A DNA stretch of 32,783 nucleotides, taken from Bacteroidota bacterium (GTDB lineage: Bacteria > Bacteroidota > Bacteroidia > CAILMK01). Below the pieces are notes generated by a model, which saw nothing but the letters and a program-made list of their open reading frames with translations, was not told the origin of the DNA and did not search any database. The translations under genes were made by a program, and so were the position numbers. The stretch lies in contig JABDBQ010000033.1 of NCBI GenBank assembly GCA_013288555.1, positions 1 to 32,783 on the forward strand, written 5' to 3'. Shown one piece after another: positions 9,601 through 18,110 of this stretch; positions within the stretch are counted from its first letter, which is position 1; each line of letters opens with the position of its first letter.

Positions 9601-10160
9601 TATTCAATCAAACCACTGATATACCAATCCGGCGTGTTGAGCAACACGTTGTTTTGCACCCGTTCCTGGAGGTTGCCGCCATACAGGATTTCATTCATAA
9701 TAATCTTTGCTATGCCTCGTTTGATTTGGGCAGAAAAGTCAAAATGAGTCCCATTATAATAGATAAATGAATTATTATGCAGTGATTTTGATGTTCCTGC
9801 AATATTGGTCTGGTCCTCATCAGGCACATTGAAATTGCTCTGCCGGTAATCATTATAAGAATTGTATATAATAAAAGTAATGCGTTCTCCTAATGGAAAA
9901 TCGAGTTTGGTTTCTACATCTTTGAGATATTTCTCGCCCTGGGTAATGGTATATTCCGCAAGCTCTTTGCCTCCCGAATAAAAATACACATCAAAATTTT
10001 CGGTGTGAAAATAATACCAGTCAAAGTCTTTATACTGGATAATACTTTTTCCGAAACTGGTTCTGATTCCCTGTGCCGCACCCCTGCTTCCTGATATTAA
10101 AGCAATAACAAGTACTAACAGTACAAATTTCAGCGATATATGTCGGTTGGTCCGTAACAT
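6690..10160 (-). CDS. Outer-membrane protein: degenerate peptidase-MA-like domain + TolB-type propeller + C-terminal beta-barrel
   Basis: A 1156-residue envelope protein with a signal peptide (hydrophobic 10-24, cut near AAAQ/AQG at 28-31). Residues about 45-290 resemble a peptidase-MA/gluzincin domain, but where HExxH is expected the sequence is NEILY (156-160), and the later W-x-x-E-G helix reads WYISG (179-183). All three zinc ligands are therefore replaced. Residues about 300-560 hold PD40/TolB-like blades (ISRNGDYAAVV, IGWSPKSDLLTVIYE, FQYSDNGKTAVFSA, DIDPRFVHGSKGIVFASNR). A charged, Pro-rich linker lies at about 665-735. The last ~350 residues look like an Omp85-type barrel, ending GYDF with a terminal Phe. 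The exact role is unknown; a non-enzymatic scaffold in the outer membrane is my inference. The gene is monocistronic and divergent from the cbb3 locus. Confidence 0.75.
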   Translation of the reverse strand: MLRTNRHISLKFVLLVLVIALISGSRGAAQGIRTSFGKSIIQYKDFDWYYFHTENFDVYFYSGGKELAEYTITQGEKYLKDVETKLDFPLGERITFIIYNSYNDYRQSNFNVPDEDQTNIAGTSKSLHNNSFIYYNGTHFDFSAQIKRGIAKIIMNEILYGGNLQERVQNNVLLNTPDWYISGLIEYIGEDWNATYENRLKAGVLSSKFKKFKKLNPEDQLLIGHSLWKYINDEYGESAVANIIYIMRANKSIETGYLFVLGKTFNEVYDDWFKYEYARLVKESGTPPSGEELTKLNKVFKKGVVTQWDISRNGDYAAVVTNDIGLIRIWIVDLATGKKYRVYKEGYRRKGPFDYTYPLIGWSPKSDLLTVIYERRSEPTYFHYNLDEKNVRKRKSEPQMINRIDRVLSFQYSDNGKTAVFSAVHRGQSDIFTFDFHTQALKELTDDIYDDIDPRFVHGSKGIVFASNRPSAVLAHIGANRKYEFNDNYDLFYFPNYTANRYKIKRLSQGTANETSPADLDSTYFSYLTDENGIINRSAVKRDSFFDYIMTVALYKDTIRKSDTLYFFQNNKNVINIGNILKDTDLFKVDTFFVYRDSLYTYPLTDRNENIESYKISHKPNAIYELYHDRNKYSLYKLPLPTDIPAAAVPVGKGANYIKKARPANENKSKMEDAEPGNPDRSRSGVSPGKPAQNLVNRNIPVKKDTVKTIPKPAYFQSEFEVPLNGINSDKEEMEEDKSVVNTIFEKSKLPSDIIRFPSPSPYFLDFTFDALTMQLDNGIITTPYLPYNPNNSAIIAPTINGIVKMSVTDMFKDYRISGGFSVNATLTGASYFIAYENFKKRLDKKITFYRTGETNSYDGVSSYRITSNGLQGELKYPFSEISSLSGALFGRLDRTVFLTGEESTLQMPDSNRIWAGYKFQYIYDNTINVGQNLYYGLRGKVYSEFYDQMNDRSNYFQTLGADIRSYTKVSRQIIWANRFAAATSVGPAKIVYFLGGVDDWIIPQYNSKNYVDQSQNYAFEALATPLRGFIQNVRNGSSYAVINSELRIPVIKYLVNHPINNSFEDNFMAVGFFDAGSAWNGFNPFSLANAYDKMIYTQPPFIITVTSLRNPIVYGYGFGFRDIILGYYLKLDFAWGVDNGITNSGVTYLSMGYDF

Positions 10161-10205
10161 TAATAAACCGATAACAGATAAAACCCTGAATCCGTTTTAA
10201 GGAAC

Positions 10206-10213
10206 CAAAATTA
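10206..10213 (-). promoter_or_regulatory. Candidate -7 element for the propeller-barrel gene
   Basis: The minus strand reads TAATTTTG, matching TAnnTTTG, about 46 nt upstream of the ATG at 10160. A TTTTGAC block lies 14 nt further upstream, closer than the usual -33 spacing. Confidence 0.45.
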
Positions 10214-10294
10214 GGGCATTTTATTGTCAAAACCTTTATACAAAATTCAATAAAAGTACTTTATCACAAAATAGAAAACTATCAAAAATCAGAC

Positions 10295-10320
10295 AAAAAC
10301 ATGACGCTTGTCATGTTTTT
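10295..10320. promoter_or_regulatory. Perfect 11-bp dyad, candidate CRP/FNR-family operator for the cbb3 locus
   Basis: AAAAACATGAC (10295-10305) and GTCATGTTTTT (10310-10320) are exact inverses around GCTT. The core ATGAC-N4-GTCAT has the geometry of CRP/FNR-superfamily sites, whose half-sites are separated by four bases. It lies between divergent genes, so a terminator role is unlikely. Its centre (10307.5) is about 41.5 bp before the start site expected from the TTTG at 10341-10344, the classical position for class II activation. The regulator is not encoded in this window. Confidence 0.55.
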
Positions 10321-10336
10321 AGTTAGTTGCGAAATT

Positions 10337-10344
10337 GAAATTTG
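10337..10344 (+). promoter_or_regulatory. Weak -7 element for the cbb3 operon
   Basis: GAAATTTG keeps the TTTG half of the Bacteroidota -7 element but lacks the leading TA, and no TTTG stands at -33. Such a weak promoter fits dependence on an activator bound at the dyad just upstream. The ccoI ATG follows at 10374. Confidence 0.4.
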
Positions 10345-10373
10345 CATGGTATTCAAAAAGATAATATTAATCC

Positions 10374-12785
10374 ATGCCCCCGGTTATAAATACTATTGCA
10401 CGTACCTGTTATCATTGTGGCGAAAAATGCGAACAGGATAGTGTAATGTCCGGTGAACACCAGTTTTGCTGCACCGGTTGTATGACCGTGTATGAAATAC
10501 TGGAAAACAATGGGCTTTGCGAATATTATGATTTCGAAAAGAACCCTGGCATTAATCCAGCCAAAAGTTTTGATCATAAAAGATGGGAATTTCTGGATGA
10601 CAAAAAAATCCAGAAGCAACTTACCGATTATTTTAGTGAAACACTGGTTATTGTTTCATTCAACATACCGGGAATGCATTGCAGTTCCTGTATTTATCTC
10701 CTCGAAAACTTATCAAGGCTGGCAAAAGGTGTTCTTGCTTCTGAAGTAAATTTCCTTAAAAAAGAAATCACCATAAAATTTGACCCAGGAGAAATTTCGC
10801 TGAGAAAAGTAGTCGAAACTTTATTGTCTATCGGGTATGCACCCGAAATCAGCCTCAATAATTCTGAGAAAAACGCAGCTTCCGGGAAAAACAAAAAAAT
10901 AGTCTACCAGATTGGTATCGCAGGCTTTTGTTTCGGGAATATCATGATACTCAGTCTTCCGGAGTACTTTGATTTTAAAAGTCTTCTTACCTCAGATTTT
11001 ATTCATCTTTTCAGGTATGTAAATCTTCTTCTTATCATCCCTGTTCTGGTTTTTAGTGCGAGCGATTATTTCCGCAATTCATGGTTTGCCCTAAAAAACC
11101 TGCGCTCCAATATGGATGTCGCCGTTACAATCGGTATTGCAGGATTGGCGGTTCAGAGTTTTTATGATGTATTAAGCGGCAGAGGCGGTGGTTTTTTTGA
11201 TTCTTTATCAGGACTTATCTTTTTCCTCCTGGTTGGCAGATTCTTTCAGCAAAAAACTTTCCAGGCATTGTCATTTGACAGAGATTATAAATCCTATTTC
11301 CCTTTAGCGATCACCAGGGTGAAAGGCAGTGATGAAAAAAGTATCAATGTCAACGATTTAATGATTGGTGACGATATCCTCGTGCATAACAGGGAATTAA
11401 TTCCTGCCGATAGTATACTTGAAAAAGGAGAAGCATTTATTGACTATTCATTCGTAACAGGCGAAAGCAGGGCAGTATTGTGCAGTGAAGGTGACCTGAT
11501 ATATGCAGGAGGACGAAACCAGGGCACGAGGTTGAAACTCAAAATCTTTAAAACAGTCTCACAAAGCTATCTGACAAGACTCTGGAATGATAAGGCATTC
11601 AATAAGGAGGAACAAACCGGTATGAGCATCTGGGCAAACAGTTTATCCAATTATTTTATGGTTGGAGTTATAATAATAGCCGCTGCTACGGGTATATACT
11701 GGAAAATAAACAACCCAGCCCTGCTGATGAGAAGCGTAACCGCAGTTCTTATCGTAGCCTGTCCCTGTGTTTTGGCACTATCTATTCCTTTTACTTTCGG
11801 TCAGATCATGCGAATCATGGGCAAAAAAGGGTTGTACCTGAAAAACGCCCGGTGCATTGAAAAACTGGCTGCAATCCATTCAATTGTATTCGATAAAACC
11901 GGCACGCTTACTACTACTGAAAACAACGACCATGAGTTCAGCAGCAACCTGTTACCAGAAGAAAAGGAATGGGTAGCGGCAGCAGCGTCTCAATCATTAC
12001 ACCCGATAAGCAGGTTATTAAAAGACGAAAATACAAATCCGGAATATTACCCGATAACCAATTGGGAAGAGACCATAGGTGCAGGAATTAAGGCAACAAT
12101 AAATGGCAACGAAATAAAAATCGGGAAAAAGGATTTTGTTTCCCGGGAGCCTGTAAATGAAGAAGGTGAAGATCATTTAATCGGCAAAACCTATATATCG
12201 GTAAATGGAATTATCAAAACCGGATTTGCACCGATACAGAAATTAAGGGATGATATTGAAATACTTGCACAAAGTCTCAAAAGCAAATTCAGATTATATA
12301 TCCTGAGTGGTGATAACGATGCGCAAAAATCAATTCTTGAAAAGTATTTTACAAAAGACAATCTCTATTTCAGGCAATCGCCCCAGCAAAAGCTGGAATT
12401 TATAGAAACACTTCAGGAGTCAGGGCAGAATGTCATGATGATTGGTGACGGATTAAATGATGCCGGTGCTTTGAAGGCATCCAATTTCGGAATTACTGTT
12501 ACCAATGATATTCATTCCTTTACTCCTGCTGCAGATGCCATTCTGGATATCAATTATTTGGGACTGCTTCCAAAATTTGCATCCCTGGCAAAGGATACCA
12601 GGAAAATAGTGCTTGGAGCCTTACTTTTTTCAATCATGTACAATTGCATCGGTCTCAGCTTTGCAGTCCGCGGAAATCTGCAACCATGGGTAGCTGCTAT
12701 CTTAATGCCTGTGAGTTCAATAACCGTAGTGTTATACACAAGGCTGGCAAGTATTGCCGCCGCGAAACGAAATAAATTATTATAA
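10374..12785 (+). CDS. ccoI: Copper-translocating P-type ATPase for cbb3 assembly (CcoI/FixI)
   Basis: An 803-residue P1B-type ATPase that delivers copper for the CuB centre of cbb3 oxidase. An N-terminal cysteine-rich metal-binding domain (C12, C15, C19, C32, C33, C36) is typical of CcoI. A heavy-metal-associated domain with GMHCSSC (100-106) follows. Then come the actuator motif VTGES, the membrane CPC (463-465), the phosphorylation motif DKTGTLTT (D507), a nucleotide-binding LHP, and the hinge GDGLNDAGAL. Every catalytic element is intact. It is the first gene of the locus and ccoS starts one base after its stop. In CcoI, transport is thought to run outward to the periplasm at low flux, serving enzyme assembly rather than detoxification. 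A general CopA is unlikely, given the neighbours and the N-terminal domain. Confidence 0.95.
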   Translation: MPPVINTIARTCYHCGEKCEQDSVMSGEHQFCCTGCMTVYEILENNGLCEYYDFEKNPGINPAKSFDHKRWEFLDDKKIQKQLTDYFSETLVIVSFNIPGMHCSSCIYLLENLSRLAKGVLASEVNFLKKEITIKFDPGEISLRKVVETLLSIGYAPEISLNNSEKNAASGKNKKIVYQIGIAGFCFGNIMILSLPEYFDFKSLLTSDFIHLFRYVNLLLIIPVLVFSASDYFRNSWFALKNLRSNMDVAVTIGIAGLAVQSFYDVLSGRGGGFFDSLSGLIFFLLVGRFFQQKTFQALSFDRDYKSYFPLAITRVKGSDEKSINVNDLMIGDDILVHNRELIPADSILEKGEAFIDYSFVTGESRAVLCSEGDLIYAGGRNQGTRLKLKIFKTVSQSYLTRLWNDKAFNKEEQTGMSIWANSLSNYFMVGVIIIAAATGIYWKINNPALLMRSVTAVLIVACPCVLALSIPFTFGQIMRIMGKKGLYLKNARCIEKLAAIHSIVFDKTGTLTTTENNDHEFSSNLLPEEKEWVAAAASQSLHPISRLLKDENTNPEYYPITNWEETIGAGIKATINGNEIKIGKKDFVSREPVNEEGEDHLIGKTYISVNGIIKTGFAPIQKLRDDIEILAQSLKSKFRLYILSGDNDAQKSILEKYFTKDNLYFRQSPQQKLEFIETLQESGQNVMMIGDGLNDAGALKASNFGITVTNDIHSFTPAADAILDINYLGLLPKFASLAKDTRKIVLGALLFSIMYNCIGLSFAVRGNLQPWVAAILMPVSSITVVLYTRLASIAAAKRNKLL

Positions 12786-12786
12786 T

Positions 12787-12978
12787 ATGGAAATCCTATT
12801 TGTGCTATTCGGAGCAAGTTTCTTGCTGGCTATTATTTTCCTGGTCTTCTTTTTATCAAGCATAAAAAATGGTCAGTTTGATGACATGCACACACCTTCA
12901 GTGAGAATACTTTTTGAAAACAAACAAACATCAGAAACAAATATTGAAAATGGAAAATCAGGAAAACGTAATCTCTAA
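12787..12978 (+). CDS. ccoS: Cbb3 oxidase assembly protein CcoS
   Basis: A 63-residue single-pass membrane protein (hydrophobic 2-25) with the CcoS hallmark segment [21 protein letters not shown] directly after the helix. CcoS is needed for insertion of cofactors into cbb3 oxidase. I chose the ATG at 12787, one base after the ccoI stop, rather than an in-frame ATG at 12754 inside ccoI, because the family starts right at the transmembrane helix. Its last 29 bases overlap the start of ccoNO. Confidence 0.93.
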   Translation: MEILFVLFGASFLLAIIFLVFFLSSIKNGQFDDMHTPSVRILFENKQTSETNIENGKSGKRNL

Positions 12979-15178
12979 ATCTGAAGTATTAAAAGACAGT
13001 CCAATCCCTCCGGGGATGCATTTTGGTGAGTTAAAACTCGAAAAATTCTATTACGACAACAAAATCGTAAGAGATTTTGGTATTGCCTCAGTAGTATGGG
13101 GTATTATATCGCTACTGGTAGGGGTATTTATTGCGTGCGAATTGTATTGGCCGGCATTAAATTTTGCCCCTTTTTTAACGTTCGGAAGACTAAGGGCACT
13201 GCACACCAATGGAGCCATCTTTGCCTTTGTGGGCAACATGATGTTTATGGGAGTCTATTATTCTATTCAAAGACTTTGCAAAGCGAGAATTTTCAATGAT
13301 ACACTCAGTAAAGTCCATTTCTGGGGTTGGCAGCTTATTATTCTATCTGCGGTAATTACACTGCCTATGGGTATTACCACTTCTAAAGAATATGCAGAAC
13401 TGGAATGGCCAATTGATATTTTAATAACGATAGTTTGGGTCATTTTTGCCATCAACTTCTTTGGTACCATTGCCCGTAGAAGAATTAAACATCTTTATGT
13501 AGCTATCTGGTTTTATATCGCAACTATTATTACAGTAGCTGTACTGCACATTGTAAACTCTGCAGAAATACCTGTAAGCTTCATTAAAAGCTATTCACTT
13601 TACGCCGGTGTTCAGGATGCATTGGTGCAATGGTGGTATGGGCATAATGCCGTTGCATTCTTTTTAACAACGCCCTACCTGGGTTTGATGTATTATTTTC
13701 TTCCAAAGGCGGCAAACCGACCTGTATATTCTTATCGATTGTCAATCATACATTTCTGGTCATTGATATTTTTATATATATGGGCAGGTCCACACCATTT
13801 GCTGTATACAGCATTACCTGATTGGGCACAGTCATTAGGCGTTGCCTTTTCCATCATGCTCATCGCACCTTCATGGGGCGGGATGATCAATGGTTTACTC
13901 ACTTTACGTGGCGCCTGGGATGATGTCCGCACTAACCCGGTTTTGAAATTTATGGTTGTTGCCATTACCTGCTACGGTATGGCCACACTCGAAGGCCCCA
14001 TGCATGCTTTGAAATTTGTAAATGCACTTTCACATTATACCGACTGGATTCCGGCTCACGTTCACGTTGGTACCTTAGGCTGGAACGGATTCCTCTCTTT
14101 TGGTATCCTCTACTGGATGGTTCCAAGGATATTCGGCACAACACTTTATTCAAAGAAAATGGCCAACAGCCATTTCTGGATAGGTACTGTAGGCATGGTA
14201 TTCTGGATTGTTTCCATGTATATCTCCGGTATAACGCAAGGACTTATGCTTCAGGATTTTAATGCTGATGCACAACTTACATACAAGAACTTTCTGGAAA
14301 CAACCATTCAGGTAAAACCGATGTACCTGTTGAGAGCCATTGGTGGCTTGCTATATGTGACGGGCATGTGCATTATGGCATATAACCTCTATAAAACAAT
14401 TCGTCAGGGTAAACTCATTGCCAATGAGCCGGATGAAGCTCCTGCACTGATCCGGTTGAACCCGGGTGAAAAGAACCTGAGCGGTTATGAAAAACACAGG
14501 ATTATCGAAAGAAAACCGGCACTGTTCTTTTTTGTAACGATGGTAGTTATTCTCATCGGCGGGTTTGTAGAATTCCTGCCGGTGTTCACAATCAAATCAA
14601 ATATTCCAACGATTTCATCCATAAAACCTTACACGCCCCTTGAACTGGAAGGCCGTAATATATATATCAGGGAAGGATGTTATGTCTGCCACTCGCAGAT
14701 GATCAGGCCTTTCAGGTCGGAAGTTGAACGCTATGGTGAATACTCCAAAGCAGGTGAGTTCATTTATGACCACCCTTTTTTATGGGGTTCTAAACGAATT
14801 GGACCTGACCTGGCACGGGAGGGAGGAAAGCGCCCGAGTTCATGGCATTACGACCACATGTCTGACCCTAGAAGGGTATCACCCGGATCTATTATGCCAT
14901 CTTATGCATTCCTGACCAAGAATGACCTGGACGAAACGGATACCAAGGCAAGTATTACTGTAATGCGCAAACTGGGAGTTCCTTATCCTTATGGATATGA
15001 AGACAGGGCTCTGGATGATATGCATGCACAGGCAGACACCATTTCTGCGATGATCAACAAAGATCTTATGAAAGAAAATGTGCACGTTGCCCCGCAAAAA
15101 GAAATAGTAGCCCTGGTGGCCTACCTGCAAAGATTAGGCACTGATATCAAGGCTGCTACAGACGTACCAAAACACTAA
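12950..15178 (+). CDS. ccoNO: Fused cbb3 cytochrome c oxidase subunit I/II (CcoN-CcoO)
   Basis: A 742-residue fusion of the catalytic and monohaem subunits. The CcoN part (about 40-480) has 12 or more membrane helices. It carries LRALHTN (low-spin haem His), [10 protein letters not shown] (His232, CuB), GPHHLLYT (His282/283, CuB) and [10 protein letters not shown] (His370/372, haem ligands). After a linker and one helix near 520-545, the CcoO part carries CYVCH (577-581), which binds one c-type haem, and ends near 742. It reduces O2 to water with proton pumping, using electrons passed from CcoP. I start it at the ATG at 12950, which overlaps ccoS. A TTG at 12914 is in frame but less likely. 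The fusion is common in Bacteroidota. Confidence 0.95.
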   Translation: MENQENVISKSEVLKDSPIPPGMHFGELKLEKFYYDNKIVRDFGIASVVWGIISLLVGVFIACELYWPALNFAPFLTFGRLRALHTNGAIFAFVGNMMFMGVYYSIQRLCKARIFNDTLSKVHFWGWQLIILSAVITLPMGITTSKEYAELEWPIDILITIVWVIFAINFFGTIARRRIKHLYVAIWFYIATIITVAVLHIVNSAEIPVSFIKSYSLYAGVQDALVQWWYGHNAVAFFLTTPYLGLMYYFLPKAANRPVYSYRLSIIHFWSLIFLYIWAGPHHLLYTALPDWAQSLGVAFSIMLIAPSWGGMINGLLTLRGAWDDVRTNPVLKFMVVAITCYGMATLEGPMHALKFVNALSHYTDWIPAHVHVGTLGWNGFLSFGILYWMVPRIFGTTLYSKKMANSHFWIGTVGMVFWIVSMYISGITQGLMLQDFNADAQLTYKNFLETTIQVKPMYLLRAIGGLLYVTGMCIMAYNLYKTIRQGKLIANEPDEAPALIRLNPGEKNLSGYEKHRIIERKPALFFFVTMVVILIGGFVEFLPVFTIKSNIPTISSIKPYTPLELEGRNIYIREGCYVCHSQMIRPFRSEVERYGEYSKAGEFIYDHPFLWGSKRIGPDLAREGGKRPSSWHYDHMSDPRRVSPGSIMPSYAFLTKNDLDETDTKASITVMRKLGVPYPYGYEDRALDDMHAQADTISAMINKDLMKENVHVAPQKEIVALVAYLQRLGTDIKAATDVPKH

Positions 15179-15206
15179 TTATTAAGAATAATAAAAAAGA
15201 AAAGTC

Positions 15207-15404
15207 ATGTTTAAAGATTTTATAAGCGACGACATAGCGGTACAGATATACCCGATTATTTCACTGGTAGTATTTGTCTTATTCTTTGTGGCTCTGTCAC
15301 TCCGGGCCGTAATGTACAGCAAAAAAGAGCTTCAGGAAATGAGCAGCATTCCGCTCGATCCGCAATACACTCAAATTAATGAACCTGTAAACAGCCAGAA
15401 ATAA
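15207..15404 (+). CDS. ccoQ: Cbb3 oxidase small subunit CcoQ/FixQ
   Basis: A 65-residue protein with one membrane helix (about 15-36) followed by a short charged tail (YSKKELQEMSS). Size, topology and position between ccoNO and ccoP identify it as CcoQ, which stabilises the oxidase and the CcoP interaction. The sequence itself is weakly conserved, so context carries the call. Its stop is one base before the ccoP start. Confidence 0.88.
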   Translation: MFKDFISDDIAVQIYPIISLVVFVLFFVALSLRAVMYSKKELQEMSSIPLDPQYTQINEPVNSQK

Positions 15405-15405
15405 G

Positions 15406-16173
15406 ATGAAAACTATTTTAGAAATAACAAGCCAGCCATCGGTCGGTGTAATTGAAATGCTTGTAATACTTGTGTTTCTGTTGGCTATTATTATTGGCTT
15501 ACAGGGAATCGAGATTTCCATGGAGCTGAAACGAATGAAAAAGAAAATGGCAGAAGCCGTGGATGAAGTGCCTGGAAGAAAAACAACCTGGCTAGATCTT
15601 TTCAGGCGTCAGGGTATCCAGATGGACAGCTTCGTGGAAGGCCATAACTATGATGGGATACAGGAATATGACAATGCTCCTCCGGCGTGGTTCAACTGGA
15701 TTTTCTTTGTCACCATTGGTGTTGCATTTTGCTACATGATGTATTATCATGTCCTTAAAATAGGAGACCTTCAGGTTGCAGAATATGAAAAACAGGTAAA
15801 AGAAGCTGCTCCTATTCTGGCTAAAGTCCAGGAAAGAGCGATTTTTCTCGCCGATCAGCCAAGACTTACAGATGAATCAAGCCTGGTACTTGGGAAGTCT
15901 ATTTTCAAAACCAATTGTGTTACCTGCCACGGGCAAAATGCCGAAGGTATTGCCGGGCCAAACCTGACAGATGATTATTGGCTGCACGGCGGACATTATA
16001 ATGAGATTTTCAAAACAATTTTTAACGGCGTAGAACAAAAAGGCATGCCGGTATGGAAAAGAACACTTAAGCCCGATGATATCAGGGCCGTAGCCTCTTA
16101 TGTATATACTTTACATGGCACAAATCCACCGAATCCGAAAGCTCCCCAAGGCGATAAAATGCTATATAATTAG
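15406..16173 (+). CDS. ccoP: Cbb3 oxidase cytochrome c subunit CcoP/FixP, single-haem form
   Basis: A 255-residue subunit with two membrane helices (about 12-34 and 97-118) and one periplasmic cytochrome c domain. That domain has CVTCH (171-175), AGPNLTDDYWLHGG, and the axial Met in KGMPVW. CcoP of Proteobacteria is usually dihaem; only one CxxCH is present here, so it should pass electrons through a single haem to CcoO. The YDGIQEYDNAPPAWFNW stretch before helix 2 is the CcoP N-terminal domain signature. A small hairpin and a 40-nt gap separate it from ccoG. Confidence 0.94.
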   Translation: MKTILEITSQPSVGVIEMLVILVFLLAIIIGLQGIEISMELKRMKKKMAEAVDEVPGRKTTWLDLFRRQGIQMDSFVEGHNYDGIQEYDNAPPAWFNWIFFVTIGVAFCYMMYYHVLKIGDLQVAEYEKQVKEAAPILAKVQERAIFLADQPRLTDESSLVLGKSIFKTNCVTCHGQNAEGIAGPNLTDDYWLHGGHYNEIFKTIFNGVEQKGMPVWKRTLKPDDIRAVASYVYTLHGTNPPNPKAPQGDKMLYN

Positions 16174-16184
16174 GTAACAATAAT

Positions 16185-16204
16185 CTGAAATAAAGGTATT
16201 TCAG
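16185..16204 (+). promoter_or_regulatory. Hairpin between ccoP and ccoG
   Basis: CTGAAAT and ATTTCAG form a perfect 7-bp stem around the loop AAAGGT in the 40-nt gap between ccoP and ccoG. There is no T-run, so it is not an ordinary terminator. It separates the structural genes from the downstream assembly genes and could stabilise the upstream mRNA end or tune ccoG translation. Function is inferred. Confidence 0.4.
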
Positions 16205-16213
16205 GATAAATAA

Positions 16214-17638
16214 ATGGATACTCAAACAAATATAAAAGACAATTTACCCCACTATGGGCACGAAAGTTTCCGAGATGCATTGACCACTGTGGATGATAGC
16301 GGAAAGCGTATATGGGTATTTGCCAGAAAATTTAAAGGCAAATGGTTCAACCGAAGGAAATGGGTTGGATATATACTATTGCTTTTTTTAGTATCAGCTC
16401 CTTTCATACATATGAATGGACATCAGATGTTACAGTTTGATTTTGTCCACAGGAAATTTGTCCTGTTTGGTAGTGTGTTCTGGCCCGCAGATTTTTACCT
16501 GTTTGTAATCGCTGTCATTGCCTTTATTATCGCCATATTTCTTTTTACTTCCATTCTGGGAAGATTATGGTGCGGATGGGCCTGCCCACAGACTATATTT
16601 ATGGAATTGATTTTCAGAAGGATAGAATATTTGATTGAAGGCGATGCGTCTGCTCAGCGCCGATTGGATAAAATGGAATGGAACAACGAAAAGGTGAGAA
16701 AACGGGGGTTTAAATATCTTGCCTTCTTTGTTGTTTCGTTCCTAATATCCAACTTATTCCTGGCATATATTGTCGGTTCGCATGAGCTGTTTGGGATTGC
16801 AACCGAGTCTCCCTCAAAGCATATCGGAGGGCTAAGTTCAATCTTCATCTTCTCAGGCATATTCTTCTTTGTTTATACCTATATGCGCGAACAGATATGC
16901 ACTATTGTCTGTCCGTATGGCAGACTTCAAAGTGTTTTGATTGATTCCAAAACGCTTATCGTGGGCTATGATTACAAACGCGGTGAACCCAGGGGGAAAT
17001 GGGCTCGCAAACGCGATGAATCTCATGGAGATTGCGTTGACTGTGATCAGTGTGTAGATGTTTGTCCCACGGGTATCGATATCAGGAATGGACTACAGAT
17101 GGAATGCATCCATTGTACGGCTTGTATAGATGCCTGCAATTCGGTCATGTCGAAGATAGGCAAGGAGCCTGATCTTATCGGTTATAAAAGCCTGGATGGC
17201 ATTGAAACAGGTGAAAAATTCAGGTTAAATACCAGGAGAAAATTGTACATCGCGTTAATATCGGTATTGCTAACCATACTCATCATTCTCATCATCAATC
17301 GCAGTGATGTTCAGGCAGATATACTCAGAACACCGGGAATGGATTTTGATATGAAATCGAAAGATACCATTCAGAATCTTTATAATGTGAAACTGCTGAA
17401 CAAAACATTTAAAAATATGGCTATTGAACTGAGACTTGAAAACACACCTGGTCATATTACCACTATTGGCGGAAAAGAAATTAACGCCCCTGGCGAGGAT
17501 TACGGTGAAGGAATAATTTCAGTAGAAATTCCAAAAAACGGATTACAAAAAGCAGATAATCCCATCCTCATTGGTGTATATTCCAATGGCAAACAATTGC
17601 AAACAGTAAAAACAACTTTTATGGCCCCCGAAAAATGA
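16214..17638 (+). CDS. ccoG: Cbb3 oxidase accessory protein CcoG/FixG (2 x 4Fe-4S)
   Basis: A 474-residue membrane iron-sulphur protein. It has several helices in the first 250 residues, with LWCGWACPQT in the loop after helix 3. Two 4Fe-4S motifs follow: CVDCDQCVDVCP (274-285) and CIHCTACIDAC (298-308). After one more helix near 345-362 there is an Ig-like FixG C-terminal domain. CcoG reduces Cu(II) for use in cbb3 assembly. All cluster cysteines are present. Its stop overlaps the ccoH start by four bases (ATGA), showing translational coupling. Confidence 0.96.
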   Translation: MDTQTNIKDNLPHYGHESFRDALTTVDDSGKRIWVFARKFKGKWFNRRKWVGYILLLFLVSAPFIHMNGHQMLQFDFVHRKFVLFGSVFWPADFYLFVIAVIAFIIAIFLFTSILGRLWCGWACPQTIFMELIFRRIEYLIEGDASAQRRLDKMEWNNEKVRKRGFKYLAFFVVSFLISNLFLAYIVGSHELFGIATESPSKHIGGLSSIFIFSGIFFFVYTYMREQICTIVCPYGRLQSVLIDSKTLIVGYDYKRGEPRGKWARKRDESHGDCVDCDQCVDVCPTGIDIRNGLQMECIHCTACIDACNSVMSKIGKEPDLIGYKSLDGIETGEKFRLNTRRKLYIALISVLLTILIILIINRSDVQADILRTPGMDFDMKSKDTIQNLYNVKLLNKTFKNMAIELRLENTPGHITTIGGKEINAPGEDYGEGIISVEIPKNGLQKADNPILIGVYSNGKQLQTVKTTFMAPEK

Positions 17639-18096
17639 AAAACTTCAAAAAAAACATCTGGCTTTATGGCACTATCGGAACCTTTATCGGTTTTGGCATC
17701 CTGATTACTGGATTCACCATTATGGCTTCGCGACACCCTATTGACCTTGTTATTACGGATTATTATAAAGCTGAAATTGATTACCAGAAACAGATCAATA
17801 AACAAAAAAACTACAATGCCCTGGTTCAGAAACCCGTGATAGACCTTGATAGCGTAAAGAAAAGCCTGAGCATTGTTTTCCCGGGATATAATTCAAATAA
17901 TGCTCTTACAGGCAGAATCTGTTTTTACAGGCCGAACAACGAAAAAGAAGATGATACTGTGGCGCTTCATGTAAATGATAAAGGGCTTTCTGTAATGTCA
18001 TTATCCGCTTTCAACAGAGGCCATTGGAAAATGAGGATGGACTGGAAACAGGGTGAAACCCAATACTACCTGGAAAAAAGCTTCAGGCTCGAATAA
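17635..18096 (+). CDS. ccoH: FixH/CcoH family protein
   Basis: A 153-residue protein with one N-terminal membrane helix (about 10-31) and a periplasmic beta-rich domain, as in FixH. The DLVITDYYKAEIDYQKQINKQKNY segment just after the helix is the most family-like part. FixH helps CcoI-linked copper insertion and stabilises the assembling oxidase. It overlaps ccoG by four bases and is followed 14 nt later by the TauE/DsbD_2-like gene. Confidence 0.9.
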   Translation: MKNFKKNIWLYGTIGTFIGFGILITGFTIMASRHPIDLVITDYYKAEIDYQKQINKQKNYNALVQKPVIDLDSVKKSLSIVFPGYNSNNALTGRICFYRPNNEKEDDTVALHVNDKGLSVMSLSAFNRGHWKMRMDWKQGETQYYLEKSFRLE

Positions 18097-18110
18097 ATTA
18101 ATACCCAACC

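Noticed and set aside
10295-10320. Dyad read as a rho-independent terminator
   Set aside because: It has A and T flanks, but it lies between two divergent starts, where no transcript ends. A regulator site is more likely.
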